64,000 nt of DNA from Vreelandella sp031769195 (GCF_031769195.1 NZ_JAVHNP010000004.1:62001-126000), one strand, 5' to 3'. Shown: positions 8,860 to 18,121, numbered from the stretch's first letter. A program made the numbers and translations. The notes: generated by a model from the sequence alone, not told the origin.

Positions 8860-9288
8860 CTAGAGCGCGGTACAGCCGTTCAGTGTGGCCAGCAAGCGGC
8901 GTGAACCGCCCTGCTCACGGTGCTCACCTAACCACACCCCTTGCCAGGTGCCAAGGGCTAAGCGGCCATCGCGTACCGCCAGACACAGCTGAGTCCCCAA
9001 CAGGCTAGAAGCCACGTGGGCGGGCATGTCATCGGGGCCTTCTAAGGTGTGCTGGAAGTAGCTCAGCCCTTCGGGCACCAGGCGGCGTATAAAGGCGTCT
9101 AAATCCTGACGAACATCCGGGTCGGTGTTCTCATTCAGCGTTAACGAAGCAGACGTATGCATCAGCTGCAAATGCAAAAGCCCCTGGTGGCACTCCGCCA
9201 AACAGGGCAGCGCTCTGCCGATCTCATCGGTAATGAGGTGAAAGCCCCGAGGCATTTCCGGTAAGTGAATCTCTTGTTGATGCCACAT
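8860..9288 (-). CDS. YjbQ family (UPF0047) protein
   Basis: A 142-residue protein of the YjbQ/UPF0047 family. The conserved block GLLHLQLMHTSASLTLNEN is followed by the NTDPDVRQDLD region and the C-terminal GTWQGVWLGEHR, with His residues that form the family's presumed active site. A thiamine-phosphate-synthase-like side activity has been reported for relatives, but the physiological role is unsettled. The frame opens at 9384, yet AAAGGAG lies 7 nt before the ATG at 9288, giving the standard family start. It probably shares a transcript with the glycosyltransferase gene 41 bp downstream, and is divergent from the lipocalin gene. Confidence 0.88.
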   Translation of the reverse strand: MWHQQEIHLPEMPRGFHLITDEIGRALPCLAECHQGLLHLQLMHTSASLTLNENTDPDVRQDLDAFIRRLVPEGLSYFQHTLEGPDDMPAHVASSLLGTQLCLAVRDGRLALGTWQGVWLGEHREQGGSRRLLATLNGCTAL

Positions 9289-9443
9289 AATCACTCCTTT
9301 GTTATCAGCATTGTCAGAGGATACGGTAACAGACATACCATAGCCTATTTCCATGACCTGCCGTGCGCACCACGGGAGAACCATAGCGCCCAGTGGCCCA
9401 CGCTGATAGATTTAACGTTTATTGTTCACGTGCAAGGAGCGAG

Positions 9444-10007
9444 ATGATGAAATCCGCATGGCGGCCAAGGAGCATGGCCACTCTAGCAGTGGTAGCCACT
9501 ACCGGTACACTACTGATGGGTTGCACCGGTATCCCCGAGGGTACCGAACCCGTCACCGGTTTTGAGCTAGAGCGCTATTTGGGTGAGTGGTACGAAATCG
9601 CCCGACTGGATCACTCTTTTGAAGAGGGACTGGACTGCGTGACCGCTACCTACAGCCTGCGTGACGATGGCGGCGTGAAGGTGATTAACCGAGGCTACAA
9701 TCTGGAAGAGCAAGCCTGGGATGAAGCTGAAGGGCGCGCCTACTTCATTGATGACGAGAGCGTTGGACGGTTGAAAGTCAGCTTTTTTGGCCCGTTCTAC
9801 GGCGGTTACAACGTTCTTGAACTCGATGACGACTATCAGTGGGCACTGGTGGCAGGCCCCAACCGCGACTACCTGTGGATATTAGCCCGTACACCCACGT
9901 TAGAGGGCGACGTTGAGCAGCGCCTGCGCCAGCGCGCTGCAGAACTAGACTTTCCCACCGATGAGCTGATTGAGGTCGTGCAGGATCAAACCTGCCCAGG
10001 CCGTTAA
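9444..10007 (+). CDS. blc: Outer-membrane lipoprotein lipocalin (Blc type)
   Basis: A lipoprotein of about 187 residues. The signal peptide ends in the lipobox LLMGC, so the mature protein is lipidated on that Cys. The lipocalin signature follows (YLGEWYEIARLDHSFEEGLD), then YSLRDDGGVKVINRGYN and the barrel-closing DYLWILARTP. Bacterial lipocalins of this type sit in the outer membrane and bind fatty acids or lysophospholipids during membrane stress. ATG 9444 and ATG 9447 both follow AAGGAG; the second has better spacing. The upstream extension to 9393 lacks such support. Confidence 0.9.
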   Translation: MMKSAWRPRSMATLAVVATTGTLLMGCTGIPEGTEPVTGFELERYLGEWYEIARLDHSFEEGLDCVTATYSLRDDGGVKVINRGYNLEEQAWDEAEGRAYFIDDESVGRLKVSFFGPFYGGYNVLELDDDYQWALVAGPNRDYLWILARTPTLEGDVEQRLRQRAAELDFPTDELIEVVQDQTCPGR

Positions 10008-10016
10008 CACCCCACG

Positions 10017-10946
10017 TTAGCCATCTGGCAAGGCGGGCACCCGGCCCGCCATTTCCCGCTGTAAAAAATCAATCAACGCGCTAATGCGCGCCGGAATATG
10101 GCGGCGGTGTTCAAACACCGCATAAAAGTCGGCCCGCACCCCCTGCCAGTCGGGTAGTAAAGGCTGCAATGCCCCGCTGGCCAGGTGCTCGTTCACATCC
10201 CACCAGGAGCGCAGCATCACCCCGTGTCCATCCAGCGCAAGCCGAGTAATCACCTCGCCATCGTTACTGGCCAGTTGCCCGCTCACCTTCACCGCTTGGC
10301 GCTGCGGCAGGTGGCGGTGTTCAAAGCGCCACAGCGGGAAGTCGCTGTCGTTTTCACGAATCACCAAGCAGCTGTGCTGGGCAAGATCATTTGGCCCGCT
10401 CAATGCAGGCATCGTAGCGATATAACGCGGTGCGGCACACAGCACACGGCGGTTAGGCAGAATGTGCCGTGCCACCAGACGAGAATCGGGGGGTTCGCCA
10501 ATGCGAATACCCACATCAAAACCGTGGTCGCTTAAATTCAGCGGGAAATTGGTTAGCTCCAGCCAACTCTCTATGGCCGGATGCTGGGCACAAAAGCGCG
10601 ACAGCAGCGGCGCAATATGTCGCCTGCCAAAGCCAAAGGTGGCGTTCACCCGCAGCCGCCCACTCAGCCCGTGGCGGGCGGTATCGCTCAGCGCGCTTTC
10701 CAGCGTTTGCAGCTCTTCTAAAATCAACCCACCTTGGGTGAGGTAGCGCTCCCCTTCAGCGGTCAGCGTCAGGCGGCGAGTGGTGCGTGCCGCCAGCGTG
10801 ACGCCCAGCCGAGCTTCAAGCTGCTTTAAGCGCTTACTGACAGCCGAGAGCGACAGCCCCAACTCACGGGCGGTGGCGGTTAAGCTTCCTGCCCTTGCAA
10901 GCTGCTGAAAAAAGGCGAGATCATCCAGCATCATAGGATTCTTCAC
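10017..10946 (-). CDS. LysR-family regulator (DmlR type)
   Basis: A 309-residue LysR regulator. Its N-terminal domain (DDLAFFQQLARAGSLTATARE, LSLSAVSKRLKQLEARLG) and total length match the CrgA/DmlR branch; E. coli DmlR has 307 residues. It is divergent from the D-malate dehydrogenase gene with about 118 bp between the starts, the same arrangement as dmlR-dmlA in E. coli, where DmlR activates dmlA for growth on D-malate. That role is inferred here from order and family. The first ATG (10946) gives MKNPMMLDD; starting at the second or third Met would change only five residues. Confidence 0.85.
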   Translation of the reverse strand: MKNPMMLDDLAFFQQLARAGSLTATARELGLSLSAVSKRLKQLEARLGVTLAARTTRRLTLTAEGERYLTQGGLILEELQTLESALSDTARHGLSGRLRVNATFGFGRRHIAPLLSRFCAQHPAIESWLELTNFPLNLSDHGFDVGIRIGEPPDSRLVARHILPNRRVLCAAPRYIATMPALSGPNDLAQHSCLVIRENDSDFPLWRFEHRHLPQRQAVKVSGQLASNDGEVITRLALDGHGVMLRSWWDVNEHLASGALQPLLPDWQGVRADFYAVFEHRRHIPARISALIDFLQREMAGRVPALPDG

Positions 10947-11064
10947 TTTTAGGCAACAATAGCTTGCATAGTAGCCTGATTATCTCGCCGCCAACAGGCG
11001 CTACACTCCTAGAACAACAACACGCCTATCGCATGTGTCATACCTCATACAACAAGGAGCCCAC

Positions 11065-12138
11065 ATGGCCCATCGTATTGCAGTCATCGCTGGTGACGGT
11101 ATCGGTACCGAAGTGATGCCGGAAGGTATTCGCGCCCTGGAAGCCACCGCCAAGCGTTTCAATATCGACCTGGAGTTCACAACGTTCGAGTTTGGTAGCT
11201 GCGACTACTACCTGGAACACGGCAAGATGCTGCCCGACGACTGGTTCGAGCAGCTAAAAGGCTTTGATGCGCTGTTTTATGGAGCGGTGGGCTGGCCTGA
11301 CAAAGTGCCCGACCACATTTCACTGTGGGGCTCGCTGCTGCAATTCCGTCGCCAGTTTGATCAATACATCAACCTACGCCCCTGCCGATTAATGCCCGGT
11401 ATTAAAAGCCCGCTGGCGGGCCGCAAGCCCGGCGATATCGATTTTTACGTGGTGCGTGAAAATACCGAGGGCGAGTACTCAAGCGTCGGCGGCAAGATGT
11501 ATGAAGGCACCGAGCGTGAAATCGTTATTCAGGAAACGGTCATGAGCCGTACCGGCGTTGATCGCGTACTGAAGTATGCCTTCGACTTAGCGCAAACCCG
11601 CCCGCGCAAAAAGCTCACCTCGGCCACGAAGTCCAACGGCATCTCCATCACCATGCCCTACTGGGACGAGCGCGTGGCCGAGATGGCCAAGCGGTACCCA
11701 GAGATCGCCGTGGATAAGTTCCACATTGATATCTTGACCGCTAACTTTGTCCTGCACCCGGATTGGTTTGACGTGGTCGTGGGCAGCAACCTGTTTGGCG
11801 ATATTCTCTCTGACCTAGGCCCAGCTTGCACCGGCACCATTGGCATTGCGCCTTCGGCTAACATCAACCCGGAAGGCAAATTCCCCAGCCTGTTCGAGCC
11901 GGTTCACGGCAGCGCGCCGGATATCGCGGGTAAAGGCATTGCCAACCCCATCGGTCAGATTTGGTCGGGTGCGATGATGCTGGAGCACCTGGGGTATAAA
12001 GAAGCGGGCGACGCCATGGTCGATGCCATTGAAGCGGTGTTGAGCGAAGGCGACAGCCAAGTACTGACCCGGGACGTAGGCGGCCAAGGCACCACCGAAA
12101 GCCTAGGCAGCGCCATTGCCGCTCGGATTATCGGCTGA
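11065..12138 (+). CDS. dmlA: D-malate dehydrogenase (decarboxylating)/tartrate dehydrogenase
   Basis: A 357-residue member of the isocitrate/isopropylmalate dehydrogenase family. It shows AGDGIGTEVMPEG at the N-terminus, SLWGSLLQFRRQFDQYINLRP with the substrate-binding arginines, YVVRENTEGEYS, the metal-binding aspartates in GSNLFGDILSDLG, and EPVHGSAPDIAGKG before the NAD site. This branch oxidises and decarboxylates D-malate (also tartrate) to pyruvate with NAD+ and Mn2+/Mg2+ in the cytoplasm. AAGGAG sits 7 nt before the ATG at 11065; the frame open from 11035 is an extension. It is transcribed away from a DmlR-like regulator and followed by a strong terminator shared with wrbA. Confidence 0.92.
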   Translation: MAHRIAVIAGDGIGTEVMPEGIRALEATAKRFNIDLEFTTFEFGSCDYYLEHGKMLPDDWFEQLKGFDALFYGAVGWPDKVPDHISLWGSLLQFRRQFDQYINLRPCRLMPGIKSPLAGRKPGDIDFYVVRENTEGEYSSVGGKMYEGTEREIVIQETVMSRTGVDRVLKYAFDLAQTRPRKKLTSATKSNGISITMPYWDERVAEMAKRYPEIAVDKFHIDILTANFVLHPDWFDVVVGSNLFGDILSDLGPACTGTIGIAPSANINPEGKFPSLFEPVHGSAPDIAGKGIANPIGQIWSGAMMLEHLGYKEAGDAMVDAIEAVLSEGDSQVLTRDVGGQGTTESLGSAIAARIIG

Positions 12139-12165
12139 TTCCTCCCGATTCAAACGGCCTATAAC

Positions 12166-12203
12166 GAAAAACGCCTCGCTGCATCAGCAGCGAGGCGTTG
12201 ATC
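12166..12203. terminator. Bidirectional terminator between dmlA and wrbA
   Basis: A 13-bp perfect stem (AACGCCTCGCTGC at 12170-12182 with GCAGCGAGGCGTT at 12187-12199) closed by the loop ATCA. It is flanked by a T run on each strand, so it can end both convergent transcripts. Confidence 0.85.
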
Positions 12204-12231
12204 GTTTTCAGCGATAACGTTCAGCTAAAGA

Positions 12232-12831
12232 TTAACGAGCCAGTTTAGCGGCAATCTCAGCGACGTGTTTGCCCTGGAAGCGGGCAATTTTCAGCTCGCG
12301 CTCATCCGGCTGGCGAGAACCATCACCACCTGCCAGTGTTGCCGCACCGTAAGGCGTGCCGCCGCTCACTTTGGAAATATCAAACTGCTCTTCGATACCG
12401 TAGCCAATCGGCACGATGACCATGCCGTGGTGGGCCAAGGTGGTCCAGGTAGACGTAATGGTCATCTCATCGCCACCGCCGGTACCGGTAGAGGTGAACA
12501 CGCTGGCCACTTTGCCACGCAGCGCGCCGTTGGCCCATAAACCACCGGTTTGATCAAGGAAGGTACGCATCTGGCCGGCCATATTGCCAAAGCGAGTTGG
12601 CGTGCCAAAGATGATGGCATCGTAGTCCGCCAGCTCCTGGGGCGTGGCCTCCGGCGTGGTGAAATCCTGCTTGCCGCCCGCGTTTTTAAACGCCTCGTCT
12701 GGCATGGTTTCGGGCACACGCTTCACCGTCACCTCAACACCCTCAACGCCCTTCGCGCCTTCAGCGACGGCTGAAGCCAACGTATCAATGTGGCCGTACA
12801 TGGAATAATAAAGCACCAATACCTTCGTCAT
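12232..12831 (-). CDS. wrbA: NAD(P)H:quinone oxidoreductase, WrbA type
   Basis: A 199-residue flavodoxin-like protein; E. coli WrbA has 198. The FMN phosphate loop YYSMYGHIDTLA is followed by FGTPTRFGNMAGQMRTFLDQTGGLW and TSTGTGGGDEMTI, all characteristic of WrbA. The enzyme reduces quinones by two electrons as a tetramer in the cytoplasm, which limits radical formation. AAGGAG lies 7 nt before the ATG. It is a single gene closed by the bidirectional hairpin at 12166-12203. Confidence 0.95.
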   Translation of the reverse strand: MTKVLVLYYSMYGHIDTLASAVAEGAKGVEGVEVTVKRVPETMPDEAFKNAGGKQDFTTPEATPQELADYDAIIFGTPTRFGNMAGQMRTFLDQTGGLWANGALRGKVASVFTSTGTGGGDEMTITSTWTTLAHHGMVIVPIGYGIEEQFDISKVSGGTPYGAATLAGGDGSRQPDERELKIARFQGKHVAEIAAKLAR

Positions 12832-13060
12832 TACTCACTCCTTTGCATCTGCATTCAAGCATCAGACAGGTTGCCCGTCGCGGGCGGCTAAAACTCACTA
12901 AACCATAGCCTAGTTAAGCGTAGAGAAAAGCGAATGTTTTCGATGCCCGGCTTCGATTTCATCGATGCGCCGACCTTGCGCTTTTGCCACTTCGGCACTA
13001 ATTTTTCTTGTATCGTTTTTACGACATGGTTCATTCACGTATAACGCCAAGGAGTCCGGC

Positions 13061-13501
13061 ATGACGATTTTCGAAGCACTGCGTAAAGATCACGATACTC
13101 AGCGGGACCTGCTGGCACGTTTGGTAGAAACCCACGGCGATAGCGAAGAGCGCGACACCCTTTATCAGCAGGTGCGCGCCGAGCTGAAGTACCACGCCAA
13201 CGCCGAAGAGCGCGCACTGTATATTCCCATGATGGATATCGACCTTACCCAAGAAAAAGCGCGCCACAGCGTGGCCGAACACCACGAAATTGATGAACTG
13301 ATCGAACTGCTGGACGAGACCGATTACAGCGCCAGCCACTGGCTCACCCATGCCAAACAGCTGCAGCATTTGGTGACCCACCACCTGGATGAAGAGGAGC
13401 AGGAGGTGTTTCAACTCGCCGGGCGGGGCCTTCAGGAGAATCAAAAAACCTCGCTGGCAAAAGAGTACCAAGAAGAGATGCGCCGCCAGCGATCAAGCTG
13501 A
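13061..13501 (+). CDS. Hemerythrin HHE cation-binding domain protein
   Basis: A 146-residue helical protein made of one HHE domain. The likely metal-binding residues are in RKDHDTQRD, KYHANAEER, AEHHEIDEL and THHLDEEEQEVF. Such proteins bind a non-haem di-iron centre and are implicated in oxygen or NO sensing and iron handling. The ATG at 13061 has AAGGAG about 8 nt upstream; the longer frame from 12965 reads through a low-complexity leader and is not supported. A strong terminator follows at 13575. The gene is divergent from wrbA and single. Confidence 0.9.
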   Translation: MTIFEALRKDHDTQRDLLARLVETHGDSEERDTLYQQVRAELKYHANAEERALYIPMMDIDLTQEKARHSVAEHHEIDELIELLDETDYSASHWLTHAKQLQHLVTHHLDEEEQEVFQLAGRGLQENQKTSLAKEYQEEMRRQRSS

Positions 13502-13574
13502 TCCAGTTTGGGCACCGCATGATGCCCAATGGCCCTGGTTTCACCCCCCTAGGCTTTACAAACACTGGTCCAGA

Positions 13575-13609
13575 AAACGCTTGTGGCGATTCGCCATAAG
13601 CGTTTTTTT
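13575..13609 (+). terminator. Rho-independent terminator after the hemerythrin gene
   Basis: AAACGCTTGTGGCGA pairs with the following TCGCCATAAGCGTTT (one mismatch), and a seven-T run follows on the plus strand. Confidence 0.85.
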
Positions 13610-13735
13610 GTACCCATAACTTTCATCATCCCACCGACCATTTTCACGCGAACGACGCCACCTCTTGTGGTCAACGGCCAGCGTGGTAAAGGTAGGGCAA
13701 CAAAAAAGCGAATGCCCATGCTCAAGGACACTTTC

Positions 13736-14722
13736 ATGCTAGGCCAATGGCTCGACTGGACGCTTGACGGCGAACGCCCTTCCCCGCGCATCGGCCGCTT
13801 TCCCAGCGGCACGTACCACCTTCACGGGCCGGGTATTTTAGAATTAACGCCCAACATACTGCGCCCTGGCGCGCAGGCGTGTACTTTTTCTGCCGCAATC
13901 CACGGCAATGAAACCGCCCCTGTGGAGCTGGTCGGCGACTGGCTGAGCGCTCTTGAAGCAAGCACTGAGCAGCTTGGTGCCCCGGTGCTGGTCATCTTGG
14001 GTAATATTCCCGCGTTGAAAATGCAGCAGCGTTTTATCACTACCAATTTAAACAGGCTCTTTAAGCGCGACCTAAGCGAGCAAGGGAGTGAGCCCGACCG
14101 GGCACGAGAGCTGATGGAAGCGGTCGATACGTTCTACGCCCGCCACCACGCACTACCCAAACTGCACTACGACCTGCACACCGCCATACGTGGCAGTTTA
14201 TACACGCGCTTTGTGGTAGAGCCGTACGCGGAGGCGGCCACTCACCCACAGCAGTGGACATGGCTCGCGGCAGCCGACATGCAGGCCGTGTTGCATCAGC
14301 ATCAACACAGCTGGACGTTCTCTCACTACAGCAAGCATTACCACGGCGCTCAGGCATTTACCTTTGAGCTTGGCCGGGTCGCTCCGTTTGGTGAGAACGA
14401 CATGGACGCTCTGGCACCGATGCTCACCCTGCTCAGCGCGCTGGGCGCAGGTTACGAGCCGCCACACAAGCCTGCCGATTCAATGGCGTTTTTCCGTGTG
14501 AAGCATGAGCTCATGCGCCAAGCCGACGCTTTTAGCCTCTGCTTTGCCGACGATGTTCCCAACTTCAGCCGCTTTGAACCAGGCACCTGCCTAGCCAAAG
14601 ATGAGGTAGCGGGCGACTTCGTGGTAGCAGAGACACCGCTACACGTGGTGTTTCCCAATGCCCAGGTAGAAATAGGGGCGCGGGCAGCCCTGCTGGTGGT
14701 GCCGAGTCACACCATCCCGTGA
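13736..14722 (+). CDS. astE: Succinylglutamate desuccinylase
   Basis: A zinc carboxypeptidase-like enzyme of about 328 residues (E. coli AstE has 322). AIHGNETAPVE supplies zinc ligands H56 and E59, and LHYDLHTAIRGS supplies H148; TFELGRVAPFGEN follows in the catalytic region. It hydrolyses N-succinylglutamate to succinate and glutamate, the last step of arginine succinyltransferase catabolism. The frame extends upstream to 13583, but only the ATG at 13736 has a good ribosome site (AAGGA, 7 nt away), giving the start MLGQWLDWTL. No other ast genes are present, but an importer for basic amino acids follows, which fits arginine use. Confidence 0.9.
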   Translation: MLGQWLDWTLDGERPSPRIGRFPSGTYHLHGPGILELTPNILRPGAQACTFSAAIHGNETAPVELVGDWLSALEASTEQLGAPVLVILGNIPALKMQQRFITTNLNRLFKRDLSEQGSEPDRARELMEAVDTFYARHHALPKLHYDLHTAIRGSLYTRFVVEPYAEAATHPQQWTWLAAADMQAVLHQHQHSWTFSHYSKHYHGAQAFTFELGRVAPFGENDMDALAPMLTLLSALGAGYEPPHKPADSMAFFRVKHELMRQADAFSLCFADDVPNFSRFEPGTCLAKDEVAGDFVVAETPLHVVFPNAQVEIGARAALLVVPSHTIP

Positions 14723-14949
14723 CCTAGCGACCAGTGATACCGATTAGCGTCAGTAACGTCGCTTTTATAACAACAACGTAAAGGGGCCATCAGGACACAA
14801 ATCAGCACACCAAGACCAATGTCGTCCTGATAAAGTACGCGCATTTGGCACAGTCCTGATAGAATCGCCCCTTTTTTCGCGCCAGCCGCATACACGCACG
14901 ACGAATTCACCTGTTGCTGCTGCGGCAACCCTGTACTGGAGCCTAAGTT

Positions 14950-15720
14950 ATGGCCGCTACGCCTACTCCCCTTGAAGTGCGCAATATTAAAAAGCGCTTT
15001 GGCGATACAGAAGTCCTCAAAGGCCTCTCTCTGGAAGCCCAAAAAGGTGACGTCATCACCCTCATTGGTGCCTCAGGGTCAGGCAAAAGCACCTTCTTGC
15101 GCTGCATGAACCTGCTGGAACAACCCGACGAAGGCGAGCTGTACGTTCACGGCGAGCAAATTCGCTTTAAAACCACCAAACACGGTCGCGAACCCGCTGA
15201 CTGGAAACAGGTGGTACAAATGCGTGCCAAGCTCTCCATGGTGTTTCAGAGCTTCAACCTATGGGCACACATGACGCTGCTGGAAAACATCATCGAAGCG
15301 CCCATTCACGTGCTCGGCAAGCCCAAAAAAGAGGCCATTGAGCACGCGCATGCGCTGCTTGACCGTGTCGGACTCAGCGCCCGCGCAAATGCCTACCCAG
15401 CGCAAATGTCCGGCGGCCAGCAGCAGCGCGGTGCCATTGCCCGGGCGCTGGCCATGAACCCGGAAGTGATGCTGTTTGACGAACCCACCTCAGCGCTGGA
15501 CCCGGAACTGGTCGGCGATGTGCTGAAAGTCATGCGCGACCTGGCCAATGAAGGGCGCACCATGGTGGTCGTCACCCACGAAATGAGCTTTGCCCGCGAT
15601 GTTTCCAGCAAAGTGATTTACCTACACCAAGGCTTGGTGGAAGAAATGGGCGCACCGGACGATGTGCTCGGCAACCCCCAGTCACCGCGCCTGAAGCAGT
15701 TCCTGGCGCCTAAATACTGA
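14950..15720 (+). CDS. Polar/basic amino acid ABC importer ATPase (HisP/ArtP/AotP type)
   Basis: A 256-residue ABC ATPase. Walker A is GASGSGKST (about residue 35), the signature is MSGGQQQRGAIARAL, Walker B is VMLFDEPTSALD, and the switch His is in VVVTHEMSFARD. Its sequence fits the HisP/AotP subfamily that energises uptake of arginine, ornithine, lysine or histidine. GGAG lies 9 nt before the ATG. It is the first gene of an ATPase-permease-permease-binding protein set, with gaps of 19, 1 and 135 bp. Confidence 0.93.
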   Translation: MAATPTPLEVRNIKKRFGDTEVLKGLSLEAQKGDVITLIGASGSGKSTFLRCMNLLEQPDEGELYVHGEQIRFKTTKHGREPADWKQVVQMRAKLSMVFQSFNLWAHMTLLENIIEAPIHVLGKPKKEAIEHAHALLDRVGLSARANAYPAQMSGGQQQRGAIARALAMNPEVMLFDEPTSALDPELVGDVLKVMRDLANEGRTMVVVTHEMSFARDVSSKVIYLHQGLVEEMGAPDDVLGNPQSPRLKQFLAPKY

Positions 15721-15739
15721 TCCGCGAGGCACGCACATC

Positions 15740-16441
15740 ATGCTTGATTTGCAGGGTTACGGCCCCCGCCTGATCGAAGGGGCGGGCGTTACCATTCAAC
15801 TGGCCGTTCTATCGCTGATACTGGCGATTATTCTTGGCCTATTTACCGCCAGCGCCAAGATGTCCCGGAACTGGCTGTTACGTCGCACCGCCACCGTTTA
15901 CACCACGGTGATTCGGGGGGTGCCCGACCTAGTGCTGATGATGCTGCTGTTCTTTGGCGGCCAGATTGGCGTCAATGCCATCAGCGATATGCTCTATTAC
16001 AACTACGAAATCGATATCTATATCAACTTCAACGCCTTTGCCGCAGGCGTGCTCACCATCGGGTTTATTTTTGGCGCCTATATGGGTGAAACGTTTCGCG
16101 GCGCGTTTATGGCCGTAGATAACGGTCAGATCGAAGCGGGCAAAGCCTACGGTATGAGCGATGGGCTGGTGTTTCGTCGGATTCGCTTTCCCCAGATGAT
16201 GCGCCACGCCCTCCCCGGGCTCTCGAACAACTGGATGGTGCTGCTCAAAACCACCGCGCTGGTCTCCGTCATTGGCTTGACCGATATGGTACGCGTTGCG
16301 GCAGAAGCCTCACGCGCTACCCATGAGCCCTTTGTGTTTTTAATCCCCGTGGCGGTGGCTTACCTCTTAATTGCCAGCGTCTCTGAGTGGATTTTTGCAC
16401 GGCTACAAAAACGTTACGACATCGGCTTTGGGGAGCAGTGA
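15740..16441 (+). CDS. Amino acid ABC importer permease 1 (HisQ/ArtQ type)
   Basis: A 233-residue inner-membrane permease with about five helices. The EAA-type ATPase contact is EAGKAYGMSDGLVFRRIRFPQMMRHALPG in pattern (residues about 133-161). It pairs with the next gene to form the heteromeric membrane channel of the importer. It starts 19 bp after the ATPase gene. Confidence 0.92.
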   Translation: MLDLQGYGPRLIEGAGVTIQLAVLSLILAIILGLFTASAKMSRNWLLRRTATVYTTVIRGVPDLVLMMLLFFGGQIGVNAISDMLYYNYEIDIYINFNAFAAGVLTIGFIFGAYMGETFRGAFMAVDNGQIEAGKAYGMSDGLVFRRIRFPQMMRHALPGLSNNWMVLLKTTALVSVIGLTDMVRVAAEASRATHEPFVFLIPVAVAYLLIASVSEWIFARLQKRYDIGFGEQ

Positions 16442-16442
16442 C

Positions 16443-17174
16443 ATGCTAGATATCTCTGCATGGTTGAACGATCTGCTAGCGGATAACCTGATTTTCACAC
16501 CCACCACCCTGGGCTACTACTGGGAAGGGTTGGTGACCACCACGCAGCTGGTCTTTCTCTCGCTGGTGGCCGGGTTAATACTCGCAGTACCGCTGGCCAT
16601 TATGCGCAGCTCAAAGCATAAGTGGATCAGCCTGCCGGTGTACTTTTACACCTACGTCTTTCGCGGCACGCCGCTGCTGATTCAGCTCTACATCATTTAC
16701 TACGGCGTGGTGTTTATCGACGGTATTCAGGAGACTTTCCTATGGCCGGTGCTGCGGGAAGCGTTTTACCCCGCACTGATCGCCTTTACGCTGAATACGG
16801 CGGCCTACACCACCGAAATTTTCCGTGGCGCCATTAAGGCAACATCAAAAGGTGAAATTGAAGCAGCCCGCGCCTACGGTATGTCGCAAAGCCTAATGAT
16901 GCGACGGATTATTCTGCCCAGCGCCTTTCGTCGTGCGCTTCCGGCTTACGGCAACGAAGTGATCTTTATGCTCCACGCCAGCGCCATTGCCAGCGTGGTC
17001 ACGCTGATGGATCTCACCGGTGCGGCACGCTTTGTCTACGCGCGCTTCTACGCACCGTTTGATGCGTTTCTGTTCGTCGCGGCGATCTACCTCTGCTTAA
17101 CCTTTGCGATTTTGTACTTTTTCCGCTTCCTAGAGAAAAAGTTGCTGGCCCACCTGCGGCCACAAAATTCCTAG
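16443..17174 (+). CDS. Amino acid ABC importer permease 2 (HisM/ArtM type)
   Basis: A 243-residue inner-membrane permease with five or six helices. It has TYVFRGTPLLIQLYIIYYG, the substrate-permease signature of this family, and an EAA loop containing EAARAYGMSQSLMMRRIILP. The true start is the ATG at 16443, one base after the previous stop codon, with GGGGAG 8 nt upstream; the frame open from 16371 overlaps permease 1. It works with permease 1 and the ATPase. Confidence 0.92.
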   Translation: MLDISAWLNDLLADNLIFTPTTLGYYWEGLVTTTQLVFLSLVAGLILAVPLAIMRSSKHKWISLPVYFYTYVFRGTPLLIQLYIIYYGVVFIDGIQETFLWPVLREAFYPALIAFTLNTAAYTTEIFRGAIKATSKGEIEAARAYGMSQSLMMRRIILPSAFRRALPAYGNEVIFMLHASAIASVVTLMDLTGAARFVYARFYAPFDAFLFVAAIYLCLTFAILYFFRFLEKKLLAHLRPQNS

Positions 17175-17269
17175 CTACAATAAATCCAACACGCGCCAGC
17201 GTAAAACAAACGTTGGTTTATATGCAGATTCCCCCTTTTCGCCAACCTCAACCTGGGGTACGTTAAAGG

Positions 17270-17288
17270 GGATCACCTTCGGTGAACC
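17270..17288 (+). other. Intercistronic hairpin before the first binding-protein gene
   Basis: GGATCACC-TTC-GGTGAACC forms an eight-position stem with one mismatch and a three-base loop, 22 bp before the binding-protein ATG. It has no T run, so it is more likely an RNA-stability or processing element than a terminator. Such elements often let the binding protein be made in excess over the permease. Confidence 0.45.
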
Positions 17289-17309
17289 TGCTTCTTTTGG
17301 AGTTTAAAA

Positions 17310-18080
17310 ATGAAAAAACTGCTGACTGTTTCCCTGCTGGGCTTGGCCGTTGCTGCGGCGTCTTCTGCGCAAGCGCGCGACTACGACAACGTGCGTATCG
17401 GCGTTGACGTTCCCTACGAGCCGATGGAGTACCGCACCGCTGAAGGCGAGCTGACCGGCTTCGATATCGATCTGGGCAACGCCCTGTGCGAGCGCATCGG
17501 CATTACCTGTGAATGGGTAGAGCAAGAGTGGGACGGCATTATTCCTGGCCTGATGTCGCGTAACTACGATGCGATCATGTCTTCCATGACCATCAACGAC
17601 GAACGTCGCCAGCAGGTGCTGTTCTCTGACCCCTACATCACCATGCCGTCTGCCTGGTTCGCCCCGAGCAGCCTGGACATCAGCGAAGCCAATGAAGAGA
17701 CCCTCGCAGGTAAAACCATTGGCGTTCAGCGCGGCACCCTGCAAGATAACTACGTTACCGACAACTTCAGCAGCGTCGCGCAAATCAGCCGCTACTCCAC
17801 CGCCGACGACATGGTGCTGGACATGGAAGCACAGCGTCTGGATATCGTGTTCCTCGACTTCCCGATCGGCCAGTCTACGCTGCTAGAGAGCGAAGAAGCC
17901 GAATACGTGGTGGTGGGTGAGCGCATCAGCGAGCCTAAAGAGTACTTCGGCGACGGTTTCGGTATCGCCTTCCGTCAGCGTGACGAAGCGCTGGCCCAGC
18001 AGTTCAACGAAGCCCTTGCTGAACTTCAGGAAGACGGCACTTACGATGAAATTTTCGCCCGTTACTTTGGCGAAGAGTAA
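17310..18080 (+). CDS. Periplasmic basic amino acid-binding protein 1 (HisJ/ArgT type)
   Basis: A 256-residue secreted protein with a Sec signal peptide ending at AQARDYDN. It has the type-3 solute-binding fold: VRIGVDVPYEPMEYRTAEG, LTGFDIDLGNALCERIG, EWDGIIPGLMSRNYDAIMSS and FGDGFGIAFRQRD. The CERIGITCEWV cysteine pair matches the LAO/HisJ disulfide. It should capture arginine, ornithine, lysine or histidine for the upstream permease. A TTTGGAG ribosome site precedes the ATG. A close paralog lies 340 bp downstream. Confidence 0.92.
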   Translation: MKKLLTVSLLGLAVAAASSAQARDYDNVRIGVDVPYEPMEYRTAEGELTGFDIDLGNALCERIGITCEWVEQEWDGIIPGLMSRNYDAIMSSMTINDERRQQVLFSDPYITMPSAWFAPSSLDISEANEETLAGKTIGVQRGTLQDNYVTDNFSSVAQISRYSTADDMVLDMEAQRLDIVFLDFPIGQSTLLESEEAEYVVVGERISEPKEYFGDGFGIAFRQRDEALAQQFNEALAELQEDGTYDEIFARYFGEE

Positions 18081-18097
18081 GCGCTAGCTGCTTGAGT

Positions 18098-18121
18098 GTG
18101 CCTCCCCGCCTGGGGAGGCAC
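18098..18121 (+). terminator. Strong GC-rich hairpin after binding protein 1
   Basis: GTGCCTCCCC (18098-18107) pairs perfectly with GGGGAGGCAC (18112-18121) around the loop GCCT, 17 bp after the stop codon. No T run follows, so it may be a partial terminator or a 3' mRNA-protecting structure rather than a full stop. Confidence 0.55.
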